24,894 bases of DNA from Paraclostridium ghonii (GTDB taxonomy: Bacteria > Bacillota > Clostridia > Peptostreptococcales > Peptostreptococcaceae), in the NCBI RefSeq assembly GCF_023653455.1, contig NZ_JAKEDR010000036.1, forward strand, positions 1 through 24,894, given 5' to 3'. Within the stretch, counting starts at the first letter, position 1. The number at the start of each line of letters is the position of its first letter. Positions 15,313 to 24,208 of this stretch are shown in pieces. The position numbers and the translations under genes are program-made. The notes under the pieces are model-generated. The model worked only from the letters and a program-made list of their open reading frames with translations. It had not been told where the DNA came from and made no database searches.

Positions 15313-17061
15313 ATGAAAAATTTAAAAATAGGTAGGAAGTTAGGGGTATGTTTTGCAATTTTACTAGTGATTACAACAGTTGCAAATGGATATACATTGT
15401 ATAATTTAACACAAGCAGCTAAAGTAAGTCATGATTTATTTACGGGGCCTTATGAACTAACGACTCAAGCTATGGGGATACGCAGAGATTTAGAGGGGAT
15501 TTCTAGAAGACTTAATGATGCATTTGCAAATAATGAACATATAGAAAATAGAAAGTTAGTTCTAGAGGAATTTGACAGTCTTGAAAAGAGAATTGATGAT
15601 ATAAGAAATGGATCTGAAAAAGCAGTAGAGAATAAAAAAATTACTCAGTACCTTGATAGTATTGAAAAATATGAAGGGGAATTAAAACAATCATATGAAA
15701 ATATATATAATACAACTCAGCAGCCAACTTTTAAAGGGTCTATAAAAGAAATAGATGGTAGCGAATACACAAAAGCATTTGAAGGGTGTAGAGAAACAGC
15801 AATAAATCTTTACAAAGAGGCTGAAAATATAGGAAATAATTTTGATAAAGATGTAGAAAACTCAGCAAAGACTGCTAAGTTTATATCAACAACTTTAAAT
15901 ATAATTTCTATATTAGCAGGAGTAGCTATTTGCATATATGTCACTAGAAGTTTAAAGAAACCTATTGAAGAAATAAAAGTAGCAGCTAACAAAATAGCTG
16001 TTGGAGATTTTGATATTGAACTTAATTATGAGTCAAAAGATGAATTAGGGGATTTATCAAATAGTATGACTCAAATGAGTAATGAAATAAAAGATATTAT
16101 AGATGATACAGTTATAGTTTTAGGGGGGATTGCATCAGGTAATTTTGACATAGATACTAAAGTGGAATATATAGGTATTTTTAGATATATTGAGAACTCC
16201 ATAAATATGATTACAAATGACTTAAGTAAAACAATGGAACAAATAAACATAGCTGCAGAAGAAGTAGGAGCAGCATCAGAGCAAGTTGCAAGTGGATCAC
16301 AGATGTTATCACAAGGAGCTACAGAACAAGCGAGTGCTATTGAAGAATTATCTTCTACTATAAATGAAATTTCTGAAAAAATAAAAGGGACTGCAGATAA
16401 TGCGAAAAAAGCTAATTCATTAACTTTAAATGCGGCAAAACAAGTTCAAGAAGGTAATAACCAAATGAAAGAAATGGTAAAAGCAATGGAAGATATATCA
16501 TTTACATCAAGTGAAATAGGAAGAATAATAAAAACAATAGATGACATAGCTTTCCAAACAAATATATTAGCATTAAATGCAGCTGTAGAAGCAGCACGTG
16601 CAGGGGAAGCTGGTAAAGGGTTTGCAGTAGTAGCAGATGAAGTAAGAAATCTTGCAGCAAAATCAGCAGAAGCAGCAAAAAATACATCTACACTAATTGA
16701 GAATTCAATAGAAGCAGTAGACAATGGAACAAAAATTGTAGACAATACAGCTCAGTCACTTCAAAAAATAATAAATACTACTAATGAAACTACATCTTTG
16801 GTAAATGATATAGCCAAGGCGTCTGAAGAAGAAGCTAATTCAATAGCTCAAGTTACATTAGGTGTAGATCAAATTTCAGAAGTTGTTCAGACAAATTCAG
16901 CAACATCAGAAGAAAGTGCAGCAGCAAGTGAAGAGCTAAGTGGTCAAGCTCAAATGTTAAAGTCACTTATAGATAACTTTAGCTTAAAAGATACAAATAA
17001 TTTAAATAGAAATATAGATTTTAACAATAAAGAAGCAGAGTATTTTGCTATGAATGACTAG
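15313..17061 (+). CDS. Methyl-accepting chemotaxis protein 2
   Basis: A second chemoreceptor of the same architecture as the first. ATG at 15313 (582 aa) is preferred over an in-frame upstream TTG (15280). A strong GGGGGGAGG lies 8 nt before it, and the first residues then align with those of receptor 1 (M-K-N-x-K-I). Order: TM1 (about 9-29), a 4HB_MCP-type sensor domain (about 31-188) with the shared L-F-x-G-P-Y and I-R-R-D-L landmarks, TM2 (about 189-210), and HAMP (about 211-264). The signalling domain with an intact tip (about 401-450) follows. No CheR-tethering pentapeptide is present at the C-terminus. The sensor domain differs strongly from receptor 1, so a different ligand is likely. 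It heads the che operon, 48 nt before cheA. Confidence 0.96.
   Translation: MKNLKIGRKLGVCFAILLVITTVANGYTLYNLTQAAKVSHDLFTGPYELTTQAMGIRRDLEGISRRLNDAFANNEHIENRKLVLEEFDSLEKRIDDIRNGSEKAVENKKITQYLDSIEKYEGELKQSYENIYNTTQQPTFKGSIKEIDGSEYTKAFEGCRETAINLYKEAENIGNNFDKDVENSAKTAKFISTTLNIISILAGVAICIYVTRSLKKPIEEIKVAANKIAVGDFDIELNYESKDELGDLSNSMTQMSNEIKDIIDDTVIVLGGIASGNFDIDTKVEYIGIFRYIENSINMITNDLSKTMEQINIAAEEVGAASEQVASGSQMLSQGATEQASAIEELSSTINEISEKIKGTADNAKKANSLTLNAAKQVQEGNNQMKEMVKAMEDISFTSSEIGRIIKTIDDIAFQTNILALNAAVEAARAGEAGKGFAVVADEVRNLAAKSAEAAKNTSTLIENSIEAVDNGTKIVDNTAQSLQKIINTTNETTSLVNDIAKASEEEANSIAQVTLGVDQISEVVQTNSATSEESAAASEELSGQAQMLKSLIDNFSLKDTNNLNRNIDFNNKEAEYFAMND
16228..16992 (+). repeat. Direct repeat: MCP signalling-domain coding region (copy 2)
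   Basis: This is the partner of 14282-15046, same orientation, no gaps in the alignment. The nucleotide match is patchy, with long identical blocks around the hairpin-tip coding region and more third-position changes elsewhere. Confidence 0.85.
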
Positions 17062-17109
17062 ATACAAGTTAAAAAGATTTATAGTTTAATTAATAAAAGG
17101 AGGCAAAAT

Positions 17110-19242
17110 ATGAGCGGAATGGATTCTTTAAATGAATTTTATGTTCACGAAAATATGCAATTACTAGAGCAATTAGAAGAAATTCTACTTGTAGGGCAAT
17201 CTGGTACAGGAAAATTGGGAAAAGAAGAGATTGAACAAATTTTCCGAGCAATGCACACTATTAAGGGATCTTCAGCTATGATGGGTTATGATAGTTTAAC
17301 TAAGCTTACGCATAGCATAGAAGATGTTTTTGATGGAATAAGAAATGGAAGAGAACTTTCCGATAATAAGTGGGAAGAAGTAGTTGATGTAGTTTTAGTA
17401 AGCATAGATTTTTTAAAAGAAGAGATATTAAATGTTCAAGATGGACTTCTTCCAGAAGCGAGTATAGATGAATTGCTTGAAAGAGTATTAGCTTTGTTAA
17501 AAGAAGAAACAGAAACTGAAATAAAGGAAGAAGATCAAAATAATGATATATCAGATCTAATTGAAATAAAAATGCCTAAGGATGGAGAAAAACACTTTTA
17601 TATAAAAGTTTCATTTGAAGATGGGTGTGGAATGGAAGGAATTAGATCATTAGGAGTACTTGCTATGATTGAAAATAAATGCTCATTTATAAAAACTATT
17701 CCCCCAAGTTTAGAAGTAGAATGTGATAATGAAATAATAAATGAAGGATTTAAATTATATGTAAGTACAGAAGAAGAAAAAGATTCACTTGAACAATGTA
17801 TTAAAGAAACTATGTTTTTAAAAAGTTTAGATATAGAAGAAGTAAGTGATGAATCAGATTTGAAAAATATATTCAATATAGATCCTCCATCAGAGGAAAA
17901 AGTTGAGATAGAAGAAGTAGCTATAACATTAGAAAAAGATAATTTAAGTGATGTAAACCAAGAAAGGGCAAAAGAAACTAAAGAACATAAAGAAGAAAGA
18001 AATGAAGAAAGCAGTGATTTAAGTAAAGACACAAAAAAAGACTCTAAACCAGAAGAAACTCAGCATCATGTACATAACAAAAACAGTTATTTAAGTGTAA
18101 ATATTAATAAAATTGATATGCTTATGAACTTAGTCGGTGAGATTGTTACAACAGAATCTATGGTAGAAAAACAATCTCAGATAGAGAACTTTAATCGTGA
18201 TAATTTTGAAAAGCAAGCTAGAAGGTTACATCAATTAACAAATGAATTACAAGATGTAGTTATGTCTATTAGGATGGTTCCTATATCTTCTACTTTTACA
18301 AAAATGCAAAGAGTTGTAAGAGATATGAGTAGGAAAACTGGAAAGTCAGTAGATTTAAAGCTAATAGGAGAACAAACAGAAGTAGATAAGAATATTTTAG
18401 AAAATATATCGGATCCATTGATGCATATGATTAGAAACAGTATGGACCATGGTATAGAAACGCCAGAAGAGCGTCAAAAAACTTCTAAACCAGAAAAAGC
18501 TACTATAGTATTAGAAGCTAAAAACACTGGTGGAGATGTAGTTATAGTAATAAAAGATGATGGTAGAGGATTAAATAAAGAAGCGATTGTAAAAAAAGCT
18601 ATAGAAAAAGGAATAACAAGCAAAAGCTTTGAAGAAATTAGTGATAAAGAAGCCTATAATTTCATTCTAGCCCCTGGATTCTCTACAAAAGAAGCTGTAA
18701 GTGAGTATTCCGGTAGAGGAGTAGGTATGGATGTTGTCTATACTAATATAAGACAGCTAAGAGGATCTATAACTATTGATAGTGAAAAAGGACAAGGGAC
18801 TATGATTGTGATTAGAATTCCTTTAACACTAGCAATTGTTGATGGAATGAAAGTTAGAGTAGGAGATGAAATATATATAATTCCTTCACTTAATATAAAG
18901 GAAGTGTTTAGACAAGGGGTCTATGAGATAGTTAAGAATCCAAATGGAGAAGAACATAGCATAATAAGAGGGAGTTGCTATGAAATTAGAAGACTATCAA
19001 AAATATTAGGGATAGATAGTGATAAGCATGACGATGGGATTATGATTTTGGTTGAGTCTGAAATAGGAAATGTTTGTATCATTGTAGATGGAATTATTGG
19101 ACAACAACAGGTTGTAATAAAACCAATACCAGAATTATTAACACAGTTTGAAAAAATTCAATCATATATGTCTGGGTGTTCTATATTAGAAGATGGATCT
19201 ATTAGCTTAATAATTGATGCAAATGCAATTATAAGCGAGTAA
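17110..19242 (+). CDS. cheA: Chemotaxis histidine kinase CheA
   Basis: This is the central kinase of the pathway; it is bound to receptors through CheW, autophosphorylates and passes phosphate to CheY and CheB. The 710-aa protein has all five modules. P1 HPt (1-105) carries the phosphorylated H49 in A-M-H-T-I-K-G-S-S-A. A P2-type response-regulator-docking domain lies at about 158-245. A charged E/K/S-rich linker follows (about 246-325). P3 dimerisation is at about 326-390 (L-M-N-L-V-G-E). The P4 ATPase (about 391-572) has N443-x-x-D446-H447, D483-D-G-R-G and G535-R-G-V-G-M. The P5 CheW-like domain occupies 574-708. All catalytic residues are present. RBS is AAAGGAGG; an internal ATG four codons in is a possible alternative start. 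Confidence 0.98.
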   Translation: MSGMDSLNEFYVHENMQLLEQLEEILLVGQSGTGKLGKEEIEQIFRAMHTIKGSSAMMGYDSLTKLTHSIEDVFDGIRNGRELSDNKWEEVVDVVLVSIDFLKEEILNVQDGLLPEASIDELLERVLALLKEETETEIKEEDQNNDISDLIEIKMPKDGEKHFYIKVSFEDGCGMEGIRSLGVLAMIENKCSFIKTIPPSLEVECDNEIINEGFKLYVSTEEEKDSLEQCIKETMFLKSLDIEEVSDESDLKNIFNIDPPSEEKVEIEEVAITLEKDNLSDVNQERAKETKEHKEERNEESSDLSKDTKKDSKPEETQHHVHNKNSYLSVNINKIDMLMNLVGEIVTTESMVEKQSQIENFNRDNFEKQARRLHQLTNELQDVVMSIRMVPISSTFTKMQRVVRDMSRKTGKSVDLKLIGEQTEVDKNILENISDPLMHMIRNSMDHGIETPEERQKTSKPEKATIVLEAKNTGGDVVIVIKDDGRGLNKEAIVKKAIEKGITSKSFEEISDKEAYNFILAPGFSTKEAVSEYSGRGVGMDVVYTNIRQLRGSITIDSEKGQGTMIVIRIPLTLAIVDGMKVRVGDEIYIIPSLNIKEVFRQGVYEIVKNPNGEEHSIIRGSCYEIRRLSKILGIDSDKHDDGIMILVESEIGNVCIIVDGIIGQQQVVIKPIPELLTQFEKIQSYMSGCSILEDGSISLIIDANAIISE

Positions 19243-19305
19243 TACATAAAGTAGAATCTTTAAAGCTAAAAAGACATCTTAAATATTCACAAGGAGAGAC
19301 GTTAT

Positions 19306-20385
19306 ATGGAAGTAAACAAAAAAATAAAAGTTTTAATAATTGATGATTCTAGTATATTTCGTCGTATTATATCAAAGTACTTGCAAGAATTTGAAGAGTT
19401 AGAAATTGTAGGTACAGCTAAGGATCCCTATGAAGCTAGAGATAAAATAATAGAATTTAGGCCAGATGTATTAACGCTAGACATTGAGATGCCAGGTATG
19501 AGTGGAATTGAGTTCTTAAAAATTTTAATGGATCAATGCCCCATACCTACAATAGTTATAAGTGGTGCAGATGACAGATGCTTTGAAGCTATAAATGCGG
19601 GAGCTGTTGGCTTTGTAGAAAAGCCAGACTCAAAGAGAATGAATGACTTTGCTAATGATTTAGCAAGTAAAATAAAAGAAGCATCTGTGGCTAAATTAGT
19701 TAAAGATAATTATTCAAGAAATAAATTAAATAAACCTAATGATATTACACATAAAAAAAATATAGTCAAAAATATAACCTCTAAATCTAGTATGGATATA
19801 ATTGCTATTGGAGCATCTATGGGAGGGGTAGAAGCTGTTAGTAAAATTTTAAAACAATTACCTCTTGGATTGCCAGGAATAGTAATTACTCAACATATGC
19901 CACCAGTATTTACACAAAGATATGCAGAAAGGCTAAATAAAGAATGTGTTATAAATGTTTGTGAAGGTAAAGATGGACAAGAAATCTTAAGTGGATATGC
20001 ATATATAGCTCCAGGAGCTTTACAAATGGGAATTGAAAAAAGAAATAATAAATATGTATTAGAAGTAAAAAAGAAGGAAAAAGTTAGTGGACACTGCCCT
20101 TCAGTAGATTACTTATTCCAATCTGTAGCAAAATCTGCAAACAAAAGTGCTATAGGTGTTATTTTAACAGGAATGGGGTCAGATGGAGCTAAAGGTTTAC
20201 TTGATATAAAAAATGCAGGTGGATATACAATTGGACAAAATAGACATTCCTGTGTTGTATACGGAATGCCTATGGCGGCAAAAAATATTGGAGCAGTTTG
20301 GAAAGAAACTTCTTTAGATATGATACCAAATGCAATATTAAATCAATTAAAAAGATCAAATTCTACATTGAGAAATAAAGAGTAG
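19306..20385 (+). CDS. cheB: Chemotaxis response regulator protein-glutamate methylesterase CheB
   Basis: CheB removes methyl groups from receptor glutamates (and can deamidate glutamine) when phosphorylated by CheA, giving adaptation. The 359-aa protein has an N-terminal receiver with D13, D14, phospho-acceptor D59, S86 and K106. A lysine/asparagine-rich linker (about 125-162) leads to the methylesterase domain. Its catalytic triad can be seen as S171 (G-A-S-M-G-G), H197 (T-Q-H-M-P-P) and D293 (T-G-M-G-S-D-G-A). The RBS is AAGGAGA. The gap to cheA is 63 nt without a clear hairpin. Confidence 0.97.
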   Translation: MEVNKKIKVLIIDDSSIFRRIISKYLQEFEELEIVGTAKDPYEARDKIIEFRPDVLTLDIEMPGMSGIEFLKILMDQCPIPTIVISGADDRCFEAINAGAVGFVEKPDSKRMNDFANDLASKIKEASVAKLVKDNYSRNKLNKPNDITHKKNIVKNITSKSSMDIIAIGASMGGVEAVSKILKQLPLGLPGIVITQHMPPVFTQRYAERLNKECVINVCEGKDGQEILSGYAYIAPGALQMGIEKRNNKYVLEVKKKEKVSGHCPSVDYLFQSVAKSANKSAIGVILTGMGSDGAKGLLDIKNAGGYTIGQNRHSCVVYGMPMAAKNIGAVWKETSLDMIPNAILNQLKRSNSTLRNKE

Positions 20386-20402
20386 ATAGAAAGTAGGTAT
20401 AT

Positions 20403-21017
20403 ATGAATTTTGAGTGTGATAAATTAAATGTATTTCGAGAAATAAGCAATATAGGATCAGGAAACGCATCTACTTCATTAGGAATGATGCTAAATGAAAT
20501 TGTAGATATAGGAATACCAAAGAGTGATTTAATAAGCTTTTCTGATATAACTAATAGTTATGACTCTCCTGAGGAATTAGTTGTAGGAACGGTTTTACAA
20601 CTATCAAGAGATATGGAAGGTTTTATACTAGTTATAATGAAACTTGATTCTGCAATTAATTTATTATCAAAAGTTACTGGCAATAATGCTGTATGCAATA
20701 AAGAAGACTACGAATCAGTACGTAATGAATTAAGTTCTATAGGTGAGGTATGCAACATATTATGTGGTACATACTTAACTGCAATATCAGACATGACTAG
20801 TTTAAGCATAGATCAATCTATTCCTTATTTTAGTGTAGATATGGTTAGAGCAATTATGAACTTACCTATATCATTATATGGACCAGTTTCAGATTCAATA
20901 TTATGTATAGAGACTGACTTTTTTACAACAGATAAGAGTATAGAAGGTAAATATTATTTTATTCCTAAAGTTGAGTCATGTGAAAAATTACTATCATCAT
21001 TAGGTTTTGCTTGTTAG
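20403..21017 (+). CDS. cheC: CheY-P phosphatase CheC
   Basis: CheC dephosphorylates CheY-P and partners with CheD in Bacillus/Thermotoga-type adaptation. The 204-aa protein carries both active-site copies of the family. The first is E13-x-x-N16 in E-I-S-N-I-G-S-G-N-A-S, followed by P39 at the spacing expected for the ExxN-x22-P pattern. The second is E115-x-x-N118 in S-S-I-G-E-V-C-N-I-L. Retention of both copies fits CheC rather than CheX or FliY. It begins 17 nt after cheB with a weak AAGTAGG. Its stop codon lies inside the cheD ribosome binding site, so CheC and CheD are probably made in step, as suits proteins that bind each other. Confidence 0.95.
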   Translation: MNFECDKLNVFREISNIGSGNASTSLGMMLNEIVDIGIPKSDLISFSDITNSYDSPEELVVGTVLQLSRDMEGFILVIMKLDSAINLLSKVTGNNAVCNKEDYESVRNELSSIGEVCNILCGTYLTAISDMTSLSIDQSIPYFSVDMVRAIMNLPISLYGPVSDSILCIETDFFTTDKSIEGKYYFIPKVESCEKLLSSLGFAC

Positions 21018-21028
21018 GAGAACAATTA

Positions 21029-21514
21029 ATGAAAATTATAACAGTAGGAATAGCAGAATCTAACATTGTAAAATCACCAGATAAAATAATGACAGTTGGG
21101 CTTGGATCATGCTGTGGAGTAGTTCTTTACGATGAAATAAATAAAATTGCTGGTTTAGTACATATTTTACTTCCAGATTCAAAGTATGATAAAAAATTAG
21201 ATAACAAAGCAAAGTATGCAGATAGTGGAATTAATTTACTATATAATCAAATGAAAAAATCTGGTGCTAATCCAAGACTCATAAGAGCTAAATTAGCTGG
21301 TGGGGCTCACATGTTTAATTTTAAGAATAATAGTAATAGTATTTTTACTATTGGCGAGAAAAATGTAAAGTCATGCAAAGAGACATTAGCTAAGTTAAAT
21401 ATTTCTATTGTTTCTGAAGAGGTATTAGGTTCTTGTGGAAGGACTATTGTATTTGACACTCTTACGAATAAGTTAACTATTAAGAGTGTTGGAAAACGCG
21501 AAAAAGTTATTTAA
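21029..21514 (+). CDS. cheD: Chemoreceptor glutamine deamidase CheD
   Basis: CheD converts specific receptor glutamines to glutamates and stimulates CheC. ATG at 21029 (161 aa) is chosen because TAGGAG, overlapping the cheC stop, lies 8 nt upstream; the in-frame TTG at 21011 would begin inside cheC. The catalytic cysteine sits in G-L-G-S-C28 and the histidine in G-L-V-H45-I-L-L-P, both at the positions expected for the family. The K-L-A-G-G-A-H-M-F loop that normally holds the third active-site residue region is also present. A second cysteine directly follows the catalytic one (S-C-C-G), where most homologues I recall have V or L. Confidence 0.95.
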   Translation: MKIITVGIAESNIVKSPDKIMTVGLGSCCGVVLYDEINKIAGLVHILLPDSKYDKKLDNKAKYADSGINLLYNQMKKSGANPRLIRAKLAGGAHMFNFKNNSNSIFTIGEKNVKSCKETLAKLNISIVSEEVLGSCGRTIVFDTLTNKLTIKSVGKREKVI

Positions 21515-21532
21515 AAGGGTGGTGTATTGTTT

Positions 21533-22012
21533 GTGAATACAAATGATGAAATAATAGATAGTAAAATAGATGATTTGTATATGGTGTTTATTGTAAATGA
21601 TCAAAAATATGCATTATCATCAAATTACATTATAGAAATTATTGAGGTATTACCGATAACAAAAGTTCCATTCCTTCCTGAATATATGAAAGGTATTATA
21701 AATTTAAGGAGTAACATTATACCTGTAATGGATGCAAGGATGAGGTTTGACATAGAACCTATAGACTATAATGAAAGAACGTGTATAATTATAATAGAGA
21801 ATAATATGGAAAAAATTGGATTAATAGTTGATGCAGTAAATGAAGTTATTACTATATTACCTAATCAAATTATGAAGATGAACTCAAGTAAAGAAGAATG
21901 CAAACAAAATTTTATAAAAGGTGTTAGTGAAATTAATGATGAAGTTCAAATGATACTAGACTGTGACTCATTAGTACAAATTGTAGAGGATATTGCCGAT
22001 GGAACTAACTAA
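21533..22012 (+). CDS. cheW: Chemotaxis coupling protein CheW
   Basis: CheW is the scaffold that links receptors to CheA in the signalling array. The protein of 159-161 aa is a single CheW domain: Y-M-V-F-I-V-N-D-Q-K-Y-A-L, then I-I-E-V-L-P-I-T-K-V-P-F-L-P, and G-I-I-N-L-R-S-N-I-I-P-V-M-D. A C-terminal G-L-I-V-D-A-V-N-E-V strand pair follows. The start is uncertain. GTG at 21533 has GGTGG 10 nt upstream, while TTG at 21527 (two residues longer) has AAGG 8 nt upstream; no ATG is available. Its 3' end overlaps cheR by 14 bp, so translation is coupled. This is the only free CheW in the window; the P5 domain of CheA is the only other CheW-like fold. Confidence 0.94.
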   Translation: MNTNDEIIDSKIDDLYMVFIVNDQKYALSSNYIIEIIEVLPITKVPFLPEYMKGIINLRSNIIPVMDARMRFDIEPIDYNERTCIIIIENNMEKIGLIVDAVNEVITILPNQIMKMNSSKEECKQNFIKGVSEINDEVQMILDCDSLVQIVEDIADGTN

Positions 22013-22808
22013 CCAAGATTTTATAAGACTAAAAAATTATATGTACAATAACTATGGAATAAATCTAGAAAATAAAAGAACGTTAATAGAGACAAGATTA
22101 TTATTAATGGTAAAAAAATTAGGATTTAAGGATTTTAAAAGTTACATAGATAATTTAATGAAAGATAGTACAGGAGAACAAGCATCTACACTTGTAGAAA
22201 AATTGACGACAAACTTTACATATTTTATGAGAGAAGAACAACACTATGAATTTTTAAAAAATGAGATAATAACACCTAGTTTAAAAAAACCTCCTGCTGG
22301 AGGAATAAAAATTTGGTCGGCGGCAGCATCTACAGGAGAAGAACCTTATTGCATTGCTATGTTAGTATCAACGATACTTGGAAAAAGTTCAAAATTTAAA
22401 GTTAGTATAACTGCATCAGATATTTCTAATAATGTACTAAAACAAGCAAAATCGGGCATTTACTCAGAAGATAAGATATCGAAATTACCACCAGTGTGGA
22501 TAAAAAGTTTTTTTAAAAAAGTAAATGAAAAAAATTATATGATTGATGATAGTATAAAACAGTTAATTGACTTTAAATATTTTAATCTAAACAATAGTTT
22601 AGGTTGGGAAAAAGGTAAGTATGATGTTGTTTTTTGCAGGAATGTAATGATATATTTTGATACACCTACAAAACAAAGACTAATAAAAAAATTATATGAA
22701 TCACTTAAGCCTGGAGGGTACTTGATTATTGGAATGTCAGAGAATTTATCAAATCTACAAATCAATTTTCAACGTGTAAAACCATCGGTGTATAGAAAAA
22801 GATTATAA
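21999..22808 (+). CDS. cheR: Chemotaxis protein methyltransferase CheR
   Basis: CheR methylates receptor glutamates using S-adenosylmethionine. ATG at 21999 (269 aa) is preferred over the TTG six bases upstream, because AGAGGA lies 8 nt before the ATG. The N-terminal helical domain (about 1-70) is followed by T-T-N-F-T-Y-F-M-R-E (about 70-79), the SAM loop S107-A-A-A-S-T-G-E-E-P-Y, and acidic D141 at the end of strand 2. The catalytic-domain motif F-C-R-N-V-M-I-Y-F-D lies at 212-221. Neither receptor here ends in a CheR-binding pentapeptide, consistent with a pentapeptide-independent CheR. Confidence 0.96.
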   Translation: MELTNQDFIRLKNYMYNNYGINLENKRTLIETRLLLMVKKLGFKDFKSYIDNLMKDSTGEQASTLVEKLTTNFTYFMREEQHYEFLKNEIITPSLKKPPAGGIKIWSAAASTGEEPYCIAMLVSTILGKSSKFKVSITASDISNNVLKQAKSGIYSEDKISKLPPVWIKSFFKKVNEKNYMIDDSIKQLIDFKYFNLNNSLGWEKGKYDVVFCRNVMIYFDTPTKQRLIKKLYESLKPGGYLIIGMSENLSNLQINFQRVKPSVYRKRL

Positions 22809-22832
22809 TTCACATAAATGGAGGGATAAATT

Positions 22833-23186
22833 ATGAAAAGAGTATTAATAGTTGATGATGCAGCATTTATGCGTATGTCTATACGTACTATGCTTCAAAA
22901 TTATGATTTTGAAATAGTTGGAGAGGCAGAAAATGGAGTAATGGCTATTGAAAAATATAAAGAATTACAGCCAGATATAGTGACACTAGATATAACTATG
23001 CCAGAAATGGATGGATTACAAGCACTAAGAGAAATTAAGAAGATTGATCCAGCTGCATCTGTAGTAATGGTTTCGGCATTAGGGCAAGAAGCTAGAATGA
23101 AAGAAGCTATAATATATGGAGCAAAAGGATTTATTGTAAAGCCATTTAAAGAGGAGATAATAGTATCTGCTTTATCTAAGCTATAA
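22833..23186 (+). CDS. cheY: Chemotaxis response regulator CheY
   Basis: This is a single-domain receiver that carries the signal from CheA to the flagellar motor. The 117-aa protein has the acidic pair D8-D9, phospho-acceptor D53 (T-L-D-I-T-M-P-E-M-D-G), S81 in V-M-V-S-A-L-G-Q and K103 in I-V-K-P-F. It has no output domain. Clean RBS (GGAGGG). Its position between cheR and the motor-switch genes, and the lack of a DNA-binding part, make CheY much more likely than another response regulator. Confidence 0.95.
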   Translation: MKRVLIVDDAAFMRMSIRTMLQNYDFEIVGEAENGVMAIEKYKELQPDIVTLDITMPEMDGLQALREIKKIDPAASVVMVSALGQEARMKEAIIYGAKGFIVKPFKEEIIVSALSKL

Positions 23187-23220
23187 AATATTTATTAAAG
23201 TACAAGGTTATTTGATATTA

Positions 23221-23247
23221 TCCAGAAATGCGTTTATTTACCGTATT
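23221..23247 (+). promoter_or_regulatory. Possible third sigma-28-like promoter upstream of fliM (weak)
   Basis: ACCGTATT shares the CCGTAT core of the two MCP promoters. The matching -35 position, 11 bp upstream, reads TCCAGAAA and fits poorly. It lies in a 130-bp gap between cheY and fliM, where an internal promoter would make sense. An 8-bp inverted repeat (AAGGTTAT at 23204-23211, ATAACCTT at 23269-23276) flanks it. Confidence 0.3.
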
Positions 23248-23316
23248 GTTAAATCTGTAAAATTGTATATAACCTTAAAAGCAATGAAATTTATATAGGA
23301 GATAAAATAATACATT

Positions 23317-24204
23317 ATGAGCCAAGGAATAGTTGTATATGACTTTAAAAAGCCACAAAGATATTCTACTGGAAACATGAGATTTCTATCTATAATAGAA
23401 GAAGAGTTTTGTAAGAATATAAACTTATTTGTAGCTTATGAATTAAAAAGACCTAGTATAGTGTGTAAATTAGAAAAAATAGAACAAACAAATTATGAAG
23501 AATTTATGAATATGATTCCTAATGACTCAGTGATTATTGAGCATTCAATACAACCACTAGTTCAAGGACTTATATATCAAATAGATAAGAGTATAGCACT
23601 TACATTTGTAGATTTAATACTTGGGGGAGATGGAGTATTTAGTGATTACAAGCGAGAGCTAACGGAAGTAGATAGAGAACTTATATCTTACATAGGAAGC
23701 AAGTTTTTAACAAAAATGCATATATTTGAAGGTTGTGAGCATAGAGAAGTATCAAATATTTACACGAATGTAGGTTCTAGTAAAAAATATCCAGTAAGTG
23801 AATCAGTTTTAATTTCTCATATGAAAATGATGGATGGAAACAAAGAAGTAGGAAAAATGACTTTTTGCAATCCATATAGCTGTATGGAACCTGTATTAGA
23901 GCAATTAGAACCCAAAAGACTTTTTAAAAGTAAAAACATTGAATATGATTTTGAATTTACAAATGCAATTTATAATAAAATTTGTGGAACAAGTGCAGAG
24001 ATGATTGCAGTATTAGGTAAAACAGAAATAAGTGTAGAAGAGTTATTAGATATAAAATTAGGAGATGTTATAACTCTAGATACTAAAATAGATGGAGATA
24101 TAGACCTTCATGTAGGAGGATCTAAATCTTTTAAATGTAAACCAGGTCTTATTAAAAATAAGCGTGGTATTATTATAACAGATAGTGCAAAGAAGGAAGT
24201 GTAA
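23317..24204 (+). CDS. fliM: Flagellar motor switch protein FliM lacking the N-terminal CheY-binding peptide
   Basis: FliM forms the middle layer of the C-ring, receiving the CheY-P signal and setting rotation direction. The 295-aa protein begins directly at Y-D-F-K-K-P-Q-R-Y (residues 8-16), the start of the conserved core. The CheC-like middle domain (about 35-195) contains the typical L-I-L-G-G-D-G-V (residues 100-107), and a C-terminal SpoA domain spans about 212-290. The usual 30-40-residue leader with the E-I-D-A-L-L CheY-binding peptide is missing. It cannot be restored upstream because an in-frame TAA lies three codons before the ATG. AGGAG is 15 nt before the ATG, an unusually long gap. 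A FliY-type phosphatase is excluded by the lack of ExxN motifs. Confidence 0.88.
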   Translation: MSQGIVVYDFKKPQRYSTGNMRFLSIIEEEFCKNINLFVAYELKRPSIVCKLEKIEQTNYEEFMNMIPNDSVIIEHSIQPLVQGLIYQIDKSIALTFVDLILGGDGVFSDYKRELTEVDRELISYIGSKFLTKMHIFEGCEHREVSNIYTNVGSSKKYPVSESVLISHMKMMDGNKEVGKMTFCNPYSCMEPVLEQLEPKRLFKSKNIEYDFEFTNAIYNKICGTSAEMIAVLGKTEISVEELLDIKLGDVITLDTKIDGDIDLHVGGSKSFKCKPGLIKNKRGIIITDSAKKEV

Positions 24205-24208
24205 TCAT

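Noticed and set aside
16446..16745. Antisense open frames over the MCP genes and over rpsB, tsf, ispG, cheA and others
   Set aside because: All lie opposite conserved coding regions, give low-complexity hydrophobic or serine-rich translations, and lack RBS and promoter signals.
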